64,000 nt of DNA, from contig NZ_CP043808.1 of NCBI RefSeq assembly GCF_008386315.1, positions 372,001-436,000 of the forward strand, given 5' to 3'. A model generated the notes under the pieces. It had not been told where the DNA came from, ran no database searches, and saw only the letters and a program-made list of their open reading frames with translations. Within the stretch, counting starts at the first letter, position 1, and every line of letters begins with the position of its first letter. Positions 54,711-62,481 of the stretch are shown in pieces. The translations under genes were made by a program, and so were the position numbers. This DNA comes from Serinicoccus marinus DSM 15273 (lineage in GTDB: Bacteria; Actinomycetota; Actinomycetes; Actinomycetales; Dermatophilaceae).

Positions 54711-55847
54711 CTAAGCCCGGTCCGGCCGCCCACGGTCGACCTCGACCACGAGCCACCAGAAGTCGCCGAGGACGCCGCTGCCCAGCGTCCGGGCGGCGGC
54801 GCGTCGGGCGAGCGCGTCGAGGTATGCCCGCGGCTGGTCCCGGGCGAGCGCGTGCGGCACCGGGGCGCTCAGGTCGCCGAGGAGGTCGCGCAGGACCTCC
54901 CGCTGCCGCCGCGGCGTCACGACGGGGTGTCCGGTCGGGGAGGGGAGCGAGGCGGCGAGGGCGTCGACAGCGACGTGCGCGGTGAGGTCGCAGCTGCCGT
55001 CGGGCACCGGGTCGACCTGTCGCCCGCCGCGGAACCCGGTCAGCGTCCCGTGGGCCGGCCGGTCCTCGGCGGTGTGGCCGTAGTCGACAGCCACCACCAG
55101 GCCGCTGCGGACCCGCCGCACCAGGTCGGCGAAGGCAACCTCCCGGGGCAGCCCGACCTCGGCCCGGACGACCGACTCATCCGCAGAAGCTGTTCCGCTG
55201 CGCTGATGCATCACCGCAGCGGAACCCGTCCTGCGCAGGAGTGGACCCGCTGGCGCACCCTCTGGTCCGTCGCCGAGCCAGCGCCGCACCCAGGCCAGCT
55301 CCTCGCCCTCCACCGGCGCCCCGAGAGAGTCGCGCCACCGACCCCACTGTGCGGTCCTCGAGACCTCGACGGTGCGCCATACCCCCGTCCCGTCCCGCTG
55401 CACCACCGGGCACGGGACGACGTCGAGCCACTCGTGCGCGAGCAGCAGCGTGGCGTCGAGGTCGCGCAGCGTGTCCGGCAGCGCCGTCCCGCCCGGCGCG
55501 ACGTGCCACTCCTCGACGTCCAGACCCGCCGGCCGGGCCACGACGTCGACCCCGGTGAGGTGCAGCGCGGGCGAGACCCGGCGCAGCTCGGCCAGCAGCT
55601 CACCCCGCCCCGCGCCCACGTCGACGACCCGGTCGCACCCGTGCCGGGAGGCCAGCGCCGCCACCGCCTCGGCGAGCACCCGCCCACCGCCCGGTATGCC
55701 CTGGGCCGAGGTCGCGAAGTGCGCCGCGGGCGCGCTGCGCCGGTAGAAGCCCCCCTCGCCGTAGAGCGCCTCCTGCCAGGCCGCCTCCCAGGACAAGGAG
55801 GTGCCCTGCGTCCGGCCCGTCGCGCTACCCGCAGCCCGTTCATGCAC
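54711..55847 (-). CDS. MidA/NDUFAF7-type SAM methyltransferase
   Basis: Protein of 378 residues of the MidA (DUF185/NDUFAF7) family. The SAM site is RVVDVGAGRGELLAEL with an acidic VDVV strand end; a HEWLDVVP motif and GLVVAVDYGHTAEDRP follow, the latter characteristic of MidA. In mitochondria the homologue dimethylates Arg85 of NDUFS2, and here nuoD is the next gene (9 bases downstream), suggesting an enzyme-substrate pair. Residues in the middle (about 222-245, TGSAAVMHQRSGTA) are encoded by a 34-bp palindrome (55192-55225) and look like an insertion. GTG 55847 is chosen as the start; the frame is open further upstream without family match. Confidence 0.85.
   Translation of the reverse strand: MHERAAGSATGRTQGTSLSWEAAWQEALYGEGGFYRRSAPAAHFATSAQGIPGGGRVLAEAVAALASRHGCDRVVDVGAGRGELLAELRRVSPALHLTGVDVVARPAGLDVEEWHVAPGGTALPDTLRDLDATLLLAHEWLDVVPCPVVQRDGTGVWRTVEVSRTAQWGRWRDSLGAPVEGEELAWVRRWLGDGPEGAPAGPLLRRTGSAAVMHQRSGTASADESVVRAEVGLPREVAFADLVRRVRSGLVVAVDYGHTAEDRPAHGTLTGFRGGRQVDPVPDGSCDLTAHVAVDALAASLPSPTGHPVVTPRRQREVLRDLLGDLSAPVPHALARDQPRAYLDALARRAAARTLGSGVLGDFWWLVVEVDRGRPDRA
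55192..55225. repeat. 34-bp imperfect palindrome within the MidA gene
   Basis: GTTCCGCTGCG (55192-55202) and CGCAGCGGAAC (55215-55225) are perfect inverted repeats around CTGATGCATCAC. The inner TGATGCATCA is itself palindromic, so only two positions break symmetry over the whole element. It is in-frame with the methyltransferase and adds a short peptide, TGSAAVMHQRSGTA, to the protein. Confidence 0.75.
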
Positions 55848-55867
55848 CGGGCCAGCCTCGCAGAGCC

Positions 55868-55873
55868 TAGGGT
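55868..55873 (+). promoter_or_regulatory. -10 element (TAGGGT) for the CaCA antiporter gene, overlapping a divergent TAGGCT
   Basis: TAGGGT ends 8 bases before the GTG at 55882. On the opposite strand the same CCTAGG palindrome gives TAGGCT, 16 bases before the methyltransferase GTG (55847). The two -10 boxes share four bases. Confidence 0.5.
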
Positions 55874-55881
55874 GTGCGGTC

Positions 55882-57006
55882 GTGGACCTTCTCGACATCG
55901 CGCGCATCATCGGCGGCCTCGTCCTGCTCGTCGGCGGCGGGGAGCTGCTCGTGCGCGGCGCGTCGAACCTCGCGGCCCGCATGGGGATCAGCCCGCTCGT
56001 GGTCGGCCTCACCGTGGTCTCGGCGGCCACCTCGGCCCCCGAGCTGGCCGTGACGGTCGGGGCGGTCCTCGACGGCCAGCCCGACCTCGCGGTCGGCAAC
56101 GTCGTCGGCTCCAACATCGCCAACGTGCTGCTCATCCTCGGGGTCGCGGCGCTGGTGCTGCCTCTCGTCGTGCGCGAGCAGCTCATCAAGCTCGACGTCC
56201 CGGTCATGGTCGGGCTCTCGGTGGCGCTGCTCCTCGTGGCCCGCGACGGTCAGATCTCGACCGTCGAGGGTGTGGTCCTGCTCGGCGCGATGGCCGCCCA
56301 CACCGTGCTCACGGTGGTCGTCAGCCGCCGGGCGCAGCGCAAGGAGCTGCGCAAGCGCCGGGCGCCCGCCCCACGCGAGGGCGAGCCGATGCGGGCTCCG
56401 CTGGCGCTGCTGCTGGTGGTCGTCGGTGTCGCGCTCCTGGTGTCCGGCGCCAACCTGCTGGTCTCGGGGGCGGTCAACATCGCCGAGGCGCTGGGCATCA
56501 GCGGTCTGGTCGTGGGGCTCACCGTCGTCGCGATCGGGACCTCGCTGCCCGAGCTGGCTGCCTCGGTCATCGCGGCGGTGCGCGGCCAGCGGGACCTCGC
56601 GGTCGGCAATGTCGTCGGCAGCTGCATCGCCAACATCGGGCTGGTGCTCGGGGTGCCGGCGATCATCTCCTCGGGCGGTCTGCCGGTGCCGACCCCGGCC
56701 ATCGCCCTGGACATCCCCTTCATGATCGCGACCACCGTGGCCCTGGCCCCGGTCGTCTTCACCGGCTTCACCGTCGCGCGCTGGGAGGGTGGTCTCTTCG
56801 TGCTGCTGTATGCCGCCTACACCGCCTTCGTCGTGCTCAACGCCACCCGACACGAGGCGCTCGAGGGCTTCGAGCTGGTCATGGTGATCTTCGTGCTCCC
56901 GCTCGTCGCGCTGACCCTCCTGGTGACCTCGACCTTCGAGCTCGGCGTCCTCGCCGAGCGGCGCCGGGTGCGCGCCAAGGCGGCCGCGGGACAACCCGTA
57001 CCGTGA
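55882..57006 (+). CDS. CaCA-family calcium/sodium antiporter
   Basis: Ten-helix cation antiporter of 374 residues with two alpha-repeats: GLTVVSAATSAPELAVTVGA with GNVVGSNIANVLL, and GLTVVAIGTSLPELAASVIA with GNVVGSCIANIGL. The conserved acidic Glu in each PEL supplies the ion site. The first repeat has AATSAPE instead of the usual GTSLPE. The central hydrophilic loop is short (about residues 150-175). YrbG-like; Ca2+/Na+ exchange is the likely reaction but transport was not demonstrated for this subgroup. Leaderless-type promoter upstream. Confidence 0.88.
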   Translation: MDLLDIARIIGGLVLLVGGGELLVRGASNLAARMGISPLVVGLTVVSAATSAPELAVTVGAVLDGQPDLAVGNVVGSNIANVLLILGVAALVLPLVVREQLIKLDVPVMVGLSVALLLVARDGQISTVEGVVLLGAMAAHTVLTVVVSRRAQRKELRKRRAPAPREGEPMRAPLALLLVVVGVALLVSGANLLVSGAVNIAEALGISGLVVGLTVVAIGTSLPELAASVIAAVRGQRDLAVGNVVGSCIANIGLVLGVPAIISSGGLPVPTPAIALDIPFMIATTVALAPVVFTGFTVARWEGGLFVLLYAAYTAFVVLNATRHEALEGFELVMVIFVLPLVALTLLVTSTFELGVLAERRRVRAKAAAGQPVP

Positions 57007-57055
57007 TGTCGTTTTTCTGCTAGATCTACGTCGCGGCAGGCGGCACCATGGTCGT

Positions 57056-58702
57056 GTGAGCACCTCAGCCATGCACCTCGACCACGACCGCTGCGCCACG
57101 GTCGTGCGCAGCAAGGACCCGCGCTACGACGGCTGGTTCGTCACCGGGGTGCTCAGCACCGGCATCTACTGCCGGCCGAGCTGCCCGGCCATCACGCCCC
57201 GGGTGCGCAACATGCGCTTCTACCCCAGTGCCGCGGCGGCCCAGGGGGCCGGCTTCCGGGCCTGCAAGAGGTGCCTGCCCGACGCGACCCCGGGCTCGCC
57301 CGAGTGGCACGTGCGGGGGGATGTCGTGGCCCGGGCCGTGCGGCTCGTCGCGGACGGGGTCGTGGACCGGGAGGGCGTCAGTGGGCTGGCGGCCCGCCTC
57401 GGCTACTCGACCCGGCAGCTCGAGCGCCTCGTGCGCGCTGAGCTGGGGGCGGGACCGCTGGCGCTCGCCCGGGCGCAGCGGGCGCAGGCGGCCCGCCTGC
57501 TGCTGGAGGGCACGGCGCTGACGATGGCCGACGTCGCGCACGCCGCGGGCTTCTCCAGCATTCGGTCCTTCAACGACACCGTGCGCGAGGTGTATGCCGC
57601 CACCCCCTCGCAGCTGCGGGCGGGAGCCAGGGGTGGCGGCGCCGGCGGAGACCGCGGCACCGTGGGGCAGCCACCACCGGGTGCCCCGACGACGCTGACC
57701 CTGCGGCTGCCCTTCCGGGCGCCGCTGCACGCCCCCAGCCTCTTCGGCCACCTCGCCGCGACCGCGGTGCCGGGGATCGACACCTGGGTCGACGGCGCGC
57801 TCGTCCGCTCGCTCCGTCTCCCCGCGGGTCCCGCGGTGGCCGAGCTGCGCCCCGGCCGCCCTGACGACCGTCACGTCCACGTCACGCTGCGGCTCGCCGA
57901 CACCGGTGACCTGGCGGCTGCCATCGGGCGCTGCCGGCGGATGCTGGACCTGGACGCCGACCCGGTCGCGGTCGACGAGCACCTCGCCTCCGACCCGGCC
58001 CTGGCGCCCCTGGTGCGCAAGCACGCCGGCGTCCGGCTCCCGGGCAGCCCGGACACCGACGAGCTCGCCCTCCGCGTGGTCCTGAGCCAGCAGGTCTCGA
58101 CCGTCGCGGCCGGGACGCTGACCGGGCGGCTGGTGCAGAGCCTCGGCGACCCGTTGCCGGAGCCGCTGACCGGGCCGGTGACCCACCTGTTCCCGACGGC
58201 TGCTGCGGTGGCCGGCGCCGCCGACCACGAGCTCCCCGGGATGCCGGCCTCCCGTCAGCGCACCCTGCGCACGGTGGCTGCGGCGCTCGCGGAGGGCGAG
58301 GTCGACCTCGGCCCCGGGGCCGACTGGGGCACGGCGCGCGAGCAACTGCTGGCACTCCCCGGTGTCGGCCCGTGGACCGCCGAGATGGTGCTCCTGCGGG
58401 GCCTGGGCGACCCCGACGCCTTCCCCGCCACCGACCTCGGCGTCCAGGTCACCGCTGCCGCCCACGGGCTGCCGGGCGGTCGCGGACTGGCGCAGCACGC
58501 TGCTGCCTGGAGCCCGTGGCGCAGCTATGCCACCTCGCTGCTCTGGGCCGCCTCCGACCACGCCGCGGCGCGCCTGCCGGACGCCGAGCCGGGCACCGAC
58601 CGATCCACGACCGACTTCCACACGACCGACCGCCACACCACCGACGGCACCGACCGCCACGGCGGCGACGGGCATACCGTCACGACGAAGGAGACACCAT
58701 GA
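57056..58702 (+). CDS. Ada-AlkA fusion: methylphosphotriester-sensing AraC domain plus 3-methyladenine glycosylase
   Basis: Alkylation-damage sensor and repair enzyme, 548 residues. The N-terminal Ada zinc domain (GIYCRPSC and ACKRC, residues about 30-80) accepts methyl groups from DNA phosphotriesters and serves as the switch; an AraC-type helix-turn-helix follows (LAARLGYSTRQLERLV, about residues 95-195). The rest is AlkA: an N-terminal cystatin-like part and a HhH-GPD domain (LPGMPASRQRTLR, LLALPGVGPWTAEM) with the catalytic Asp near PATDLGV. ogt starts within its stop codon (ATGA), completing an adaptive-response operon. Start GTG 57056 or ATG 57071. Confidence 0.93.
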   Translation: MSTSAMHLDHDRCATVVRSKDPRYDGWFVTGVLSTGIYCRPSCPAITPRVRNMRFYPSAAAAQGAGFRACKRCLPDATPGSPEWHVRGDVVARAVRLVADGVVDREGVSGLAARLGYSTRQLERLVRAELGAGPLALARAQRAQAARLLLEGTALTMADVAHAAGFSSIRSFNDTVREVYAATPSQLRAGARGGGAGGDRGTVGQPPPGAPTTLTLRLPFRAPLHAPSLFGHLAATAVPGIDTWVDGALVRSLRLPAGPAVAELRPGRPDDRHVHVTLRLADTGDLAAAIGRCRRMLDLDADPVAVDEHLASDPALAPLVRKHAGVRLPGSPDTDELALRVVLSQQVSTVAAGTLTGRLVQSLGDPLPEPLTGPVTHLFPTAAAVAGAADHELPGMPASRQRTLRTVAAALAEGEVDLGPGADWGTAREQLLALPGVGPWTAEMVLLRGLGDPDAFPATDLGVQVTAAAHGLPGGRGLAQHAAAWSPWRSYATSLLWAASDHAAARLPDAEPGTDRSTTDFHTTDRHTTDGTDRHGGDGHTVTTKETP

Positions 58703-59205
58703 CCACCCTGCACCTGACGATCGACTCCACCCTGGGTCCGCTGCGCCTCGCCAGCGACGGTGAGCACCTGACCGGCGTCTACTTCACCGAGCACCGGCAC
58801 GCGCCGCAGGAGCTGGGCGCCGAGGTCGACGAGGCGCAGGCGCCCGCCGTGCTCCTCACGGCGGCCCGGCAGCTGCGGGAGTACCTGGCGGGGGAACGCA
58901 CCGAGTTCGACCTCCCCCTGGCGGCCGAGGGCACCGACTTCCAGCAGCGCGTCTGGGGCGTGCTGCGCACGATCCCCTACGGCACGACCTGGTCCTACGG
59001 CGACCTGGCCCGGGCGCTGGGCCAGCCCGGGGCCTCGCGCGCGGTGGGGCTGGCCAACGGTCGCAACCCGATCTCCATCGTCGTGCCCTGCCACCGCGTC
59101 ATCGGGTCCACCGGCGCCATCACCGGCTACGGCGGCGGCGTGGAGCGCAAGCAGCAGCTGCTGGACCTCGAGCGCAGCGCGAGCGCCCCCGCGCTCTTCG
59201 GCTGA
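58699..59205 (+). CDS. ogt: Methylated-DNA-protein-cysteine methyltransferase
   Basis: Suicide repair protein of 168 residues removing methyl groups from O6-methylguanine. The active-site Cys lies in IVVPCHRVIGS; the Tyr/Arg of the helix-turn-helix are in TTWSYGDLARALGQPGASRAVGLANGRNP. The start ATG is preceded by GAAGGAGAC and overlaps the Ada-AlkA stop by 4 bases. A terminator hairpin follows (59212-59242). Confidence 0.95.
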   Translation: MTTLHLTIDSTLGPLRLASDGEHLTGVYFTEHRHAPQELGAEVDEAQAPAVLLTAARQLREYLAGERTEFDLPLAAEGTDFQQRVWGVLRTIPYGTTWSYGDLARALGQPGASRAVGLANGRNPISIVVPCHRVIGSTGAITGYGGGVERKQQLLDLERSASAPALFG

Positions 59206-59211
59206 GTCGAC

Positions 59212-59242
59212 CCCCGGCAGCGCCGCCGACGCCGTGCCGGGG
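59212..59242 (+). terminator. Hairpin after ogt
   Basis: CCCCGGCA (59212-59219) pairs with TGCCGGGG (59235-59242) with a 15-base loop, just after the ogt stop codon. Confidence 0.5.
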
Positions 59243-59259
59243 AGCCGCCGACGGACGAC

Positions 59260-59265
59260 TACGCT
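59260..59265 (+). promoter_or_regulatory. -10 element (TACGCT) for lysS
   Basis: TACGCT ends 6 bases before the GTG at 59272, again of leaderless type. Confidence 0.5.
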
Positions 59266-59271
59266 GGGAGG

Positions 59272-60774
59272 GTGAGCGACGCGACCCCCCAGCCCGTCCC
59301 GGACACCGACCTGCCCGAGCAGATCGCGGTCCGTCAGGGCAAGCGTCAGGCGATGCTGGACGCCGGGGTCGACCCCTACCCGGTCAGCCTGCCGGTGACC
59401 CACACCCTGGCGCAGGTGCGCGAGCAGTGGGACGGCCTGGAGACGGGCGAGGAGAGCCAGGACGTCGTCGGGGTCGCGGGACGGGTCGTCTTCGTGCGCA
59501 ACACCGGCAAGCTCTGCTTCGTCTCGCTGCAGGCCGGTGACGGCACCCGGCTGCAGGGGATGCTCTCCCTCGCCGAGGTCGGGCAGGAGTCGCTGGACCG
59601 GTGGAAGGCCTGGGTCGACCTGGGCGACCACGTCTTCGTCGAGGGCCGGGTCATCCGCTCCCGCCGCGGTGAGCTCTCCGTCATGGCGGCCCGGTGGGAG
59701 ATGGCCGCGAAGGCGCTGCGTCCGCTGCCGGTCCTGCACAAGGACCTGTCCGAGGAGCAGCGGGTCCGGCAGCGCTACGTCGACCTCATCGTCCGGGACG
59801 AGGCGCGCCAGATGGTGGCGGACCGGGCGGCCATGACGCGCGCCGTGCGCCGCGTGCTGGAGCAGGACGGCTATCTGGAGGTCGAGACCCCGGTGCTGCA
59901 GGCGGTGCACGGCGGTGCGAACGCCCGGCCGTTCGACACCCACCTCAACGCCTTCGACATGCCGATGTCGATGCGGATCGCGCTCGAGCTCTATCTCAAG
60001 CGGGCGGTCGTCGGCGGGGTGGAACGGGTCTACGAGATCGGCCGGATCTTTCGCAACGAGGGCATCGATTCCACCCACTCGCCGGAATTCACGATGCTCG
60101 AGTGCTACCAGGCATACGGTGATCAGTTCACCATGGCCGATCTCATCCGCCGGATCATCCTCGCGGCGGCCGACGAGCTCGGCACACGCACGCTCGACAC
60201 TCCTGCAGGAATGATCGACCTCGACGCGGAATGGTCCTGGCTGCCCTTCTACGAGGGCCTGTCGGCGGCGGTGGGGGAGAGGGTCGGAGTCGACTCCTCG
60301 CTCGACGACCTGCGTCGGCTCGCTGCCACGCACGAGGTGCCGGTGAAGCCGGAGTGGGGCGCCGACAAGATCGCCATGGAGATCTTCGGCGACGTCGTCG
60401 AGCCGACCCTCGTCCAGCCGACGTTCGTCTGCGACTACCCGACGATCGCCCAGCCGCTGGCCCGCCCGCACCGCACCGAGCCCGGGCTGGTCGAGGCGTG
60501 GGACCTCGTCATCGGCGGGGTGGAGCGGGGCACCGCCTTCTCCGAGCTGGTGGATCCTGAGGTCCAGCGGGCGCGGCTGACCGAGCAGTCGCTGCTCGCC
60601 GCGGGCGGGGACCCCGACGCGATGCAGCTGGACGAGGACTTCCTGCGGGCGCTGGAGTATGCCGCGCCACCCATGGGTGGCCTGGGGATGGGTCTGGACC
60701 GGGTGCTCATGCTGCTGACCGGCACCGGGATCCGGGAGACCATCCTCTTCCCCTTCCTCAAGCCGGAGGCGTGA
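59272..60774 (+). CDS. lysS: Lysyl-tRNA synthetase, class II
   Basis: Charges tRNA-Lys, 500 residues. OB-fold anticodon-binding region at residues about 55-160; class II motif 2 is FRNEGIDSTHSPEFTMLE and motif 3 GLGMGLDRVLMLL. ARPFDTHLNAF and the GVERGTAFSEL segment are typical. The GTG at 59272 follows a TACGCT -10 element by 6 bases. A small membrane protein gene overlaps the stop codon (GTGATG). Confidence 0.96.
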   Translation: MSDATPQPVPDTDLPEQIAVRQGKRQAMLDAGVDPYPVSLPVTHTLAQVREQWDGLETGEESQDVVGVAGRVVFVRNTGKLCFVSLQAGDGTRLQGMLSLAEVGQESLDRWKAWVDLGDHVFVEGRVIRSRRGELSVMAARWEMAAKALRPLPVLHKDLSEEQRVRQRYVDLIVRDEARQMVADRAAMTRAVRRVLEQDGYLEVETPVLQAVHGGANARPFDTHLNAFDMPMSMRIALELYLKRAVVGGVERVYEIGRIFRNEGIDSTHSPEFTMLECYQAYGDQFTMADLIRRIILAAADELGTRTLDTPAGMIDLDAEWSWLPFYEGLSAAVGERVGVDSSLDDLRRLAATHEVPVKPEWGADKIAMEIFGDVVEPTLVQPTFVCDYPTIAQPLARPHRTEPGLVEAWDLVIGGVERGTAFSELVDPEVQRARLTEQSLLAAGGDPDAMQLDEDFLRALEYAAPPMGGLGMGLDRVLMLLTGTGIRETILFPFLKPEA

Positions 60775-61001
60775 TGGGCGACCTCCTGTACGAGGGGTGG
60801 ATGATCCTGGCGGCGCTGCTGCCGTCGGCAGGGCTGCTCTTCCTCTTCTACGTCGTCATGAAGCACGTGGTGGAGGGAGACCGCCGCGAGCGTGCCGCGC
60901 TGCGGGCCGCCGAGCAGGCGCAGGACGCGCAGGAACGCGAGAGGGGCACCGCACGCGCCCCGCAGGACGATCCGGACACCCGCCCGGAGCAGCGTCGCTG
61001 A
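60774..61001 (+). CDS. Small membrane protein
   Basis: A 75-residue protein overlapping the lysS stop codon; an in-frame GTG at 60771 would add one residue. A hydrophobic helix (ILAALLPSAGLLFLFYVVMK) is followed by a charged, coiled-coil-like segment (GDRRERAALRAAEQAQDAQER). Homologues of this size lie between lysS and lsr2 in actinobacteria; function unknown. Confidence 0.68.
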   Translation: MGDLLYEGWMILAALLPSAGLLFLFYVVMKHVVEGDRRERAALRAAEQAQDAQERERGTARAPQDDPDTRPEQRR

Positions 61002-61080
61002 CTGCTGCGCCCACCCGCTGGCGGGCCGGCGAAGAATGGCACTGTGATTCCCTTGTGACCTTGTCGCGCAATTGCCCGGG

Positions 61081-61109
61081 TTCGCGTTCGGAGGAAAAGG
61101 CGCTAGTCT
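61081..61109 (+). promoter_or_regulatory. Promoter of lsr2
   Basis: TTCGCG (61081-61086) and TAGTCT (61104-61109) are 17 bases apart. Initiation near 61116 would place the GCGCCGC/GCGGCGC hairpin at the very 5' end of the transcript. Confidence 0.5.
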
Positions 61110-61115
61110 TCTTTC

Positions 61116-61138
61116 GCGCCGCATCCTGTTGGCGGCGC
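61116..61138 (+). promoter_or_regulatory. 5'-terminal hairpin in the lsr2 leader
   Basis: GCGCCGC (61116-61122) pairs with GCGGCGC (61132-61138), loop of 9 bases. A 5' stem of this kind often stabilises mRNA or takes part in control of translation. Confidence 0.5.
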
Positions 61139-61161
61139 AAGGTCTCATCAAGGAGAAGAAA

Positions 61162-61494
61162 ATGGCACAGCGTGTGCAGGTCATCCTCGTCGATGACCTC
61201 AGTGGCGGGGAGGCGAGCCAGACCGTGGAGTTCGCCCTCGACGGGGTTCACTACGAAATCGACCTCAGTGACGAGAATGCTGCGAAGCTGCGTGAGGACT
61301 TCGCCTCGTGGATCGGTCAGGCGCGTCGTTCCGGCGGTCGTCGGCAGACCCGCCGCAAGGGCTCGTCCGCCACGAGCGGTCGCAGCGACGAGCTCGCGAA
61401 GGTCCGTGAGTGGGGCCGGGAGAACGGCTTCCAGGTGAGCTCGCGCGGCCGTGTGTCGCAAGAGCTGCAGGACGCCTACGCGGCGGCCCACTGA
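61162..61494 (+). CDS. lsr2: Lsr2 nucleoid-associated xenogeneic silencer
   Basis: DNA-bridging H-NS analogue of actinobacteria, 110 residues. The N-terminal dimerisation domain is AQRVQVILVDDLSGGEASQ and following; the C-terminal DNA-binding domain has the RGR AT-hook-like motif (SSRGRVSQELQDAY). AAGGAGAAGAAA precedes the ATG, fitting high expression. It is expected to silence AT-rich accessory DNA. A terminator hairpin follows. Confidence 0.96.
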   Translation: MAQRVQVILVDDLSGGEASQTVEFALDGVHYEIDLSDENAAKLREDFASWIGQARRSGGRRQTRRKGSSATSGRSDELAKVREWGRENGFQVSSRGRVSQELQDAYAAAH

Positions 61495-61523
61495 CAGCAG
61501 CGTCTGCCCTCGGGCGGACCTGG

Positions 61524-61557
61524 ACGGGGCCGGCACCCAGGAGGGGGCCGGCCCCGT
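61524..61557 (+). terminator. Terminator of lsr2
   Basis: ACGGGGCCGGC (61524-61534) pairs with GCCGGCCCCGT (61547-61557), 11 bp with a 12-base loop, 29 bases after the stop codon. Confidence 0.75.
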
Positions 61558-61574
61558 CGTCGTTCTCGAATCCC

Positions 61575-61629
61575 CACCGAGCGTCGTGAATGGTTGGCCC
61601 CGGGTCTCACCGAGCGTCGTGAAGGGTTG
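61575..61629. repeat. Two direct repeats of 22 bp, period 33
   Basis: CACCGAGCGTCGTGAATGG (continuing TTG) at 61575-61596 recurs at 61608-61629 with a single mismatch (AATGG versus AAGGG). They lie between the lsr2 terminator and the end of the LigD polymerase gene, directly beside its stop codon. Confidence 0.6.
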
Positions 61630-61632
61630 CCG

Positions 61633-62481
61633 TCACGCCTCGTGGAGGGTGACCTGGGTGAGCTCGTCGTCGCCGTCCGCCGCGGCCTCGACCTCGTCCC
61701 ACTCGCGGGGGAGGGCGATCTGAGGGCGTTCGCGTCCTCGGAGCGACCACGGGCAGATCGTCGTCTTGGCCCCGTTGTTCTGGCTCCAGTCGAGGAAGAC
61801 CTTGCCGGGTCGGACCGCCTTGGTCATGCGCGCCGTCACCAGGTCGGGGTGCTGCTCCGCGAGGCTCTCGGCCAGCGCCTTGGTCACCGCGGAGACCTCG
61901 TCCGAGCTGCGGGTGCCCTCGAGCGCGGCATACAGCTGCATCCCCTTGGACCCGCTCGTGACCGGGCGGGCCTCCAGGCCCACCCCGGCCAGCCGGTCGC
62001 GCACGAGCACGGCGACCCTCGCGCACTCGGGGAGCCCGGCACCGGGCCCGGGGTCGAGATCGACGACGAGCCGGTCCGGGTGCTGCGGCACACCGTCCTC
62101 GTCCAGCCGCCACTGCGGCACGTGCAGCTCCAGGCTGCCGAGGTTGACGAGATAGACGAGGTCGGCCAGATCCGTGACGAGGGGGAAGGTCAGGTGGGTG
62201 TGCCCGCGCGAAGACCCTGGGGTCGGCACGACGACCCGTGGCAGCCAGTCGGGAGCCCCGGAGGGGAGGTTCTTCTCGAAGAAGTGTGCCTGCGCGACTC
62301 CCTCCGGCCAGCGGATCCGGGTGACCGGCCGGTCGGCCAGCTCGGGCAGGATCTGCTCGGCGTGGGTGACGTAGTAGGTGAGGACCTCCCCCTTGGTCGT
62401 GCCCGTCGCGGGGTAGAGGACCTTGTCGAGGTTGCTGACCTTGAGCGTGCGTCCGGCGACGCTCACCTGCTGGCTGCTCAC
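61633..62481 (-). CDS. ligD: LigD-type polymerase domain protein (NHEJ primase-polymerase)
   Basis: Stand-alone polymerase of the AEP superfamily, 282 residues. Catalytic features: HFFEKNLPSGAPDWLPRV, VVDLDPGPG (metal-binding Asp pair), HTHLTFPLV and SGSKGMQLY. It adds a few nucleotides at broken ends before ligation. In mycobacteria this activity is one domain of multidomain LigD; here polymerase and ligase are separate genes. GTG 62481 overlaps the ligase stop codon by GTGA, so translation is coupled. Confidence 0.9.
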   Translation of the reverse strand: MSSQQVSVAGRTLKVSNLDKVLYPATGTTKGEVLTYYVTHAEQILPELADRPVTRIRWPEGVAQAHFFEKNLPSGAPDWLPRVVVPTPGSSRGHTHLTFPLVTDLADLVYLVNLGSLELHVPQWRLDEDGVPQHPDRLVVDLDPGPGAGLPECARVAVLVRDRLAGVGLEARPVTSGSKGMQLYAALEGTRSSDEVSAVTKALAESLAEQHPDLVTARMTKAVRPGKVFLDWSQNNGAKTTICPWSLRGRERPQIALPREWDEVEAAADGDDELTQVTLHEA

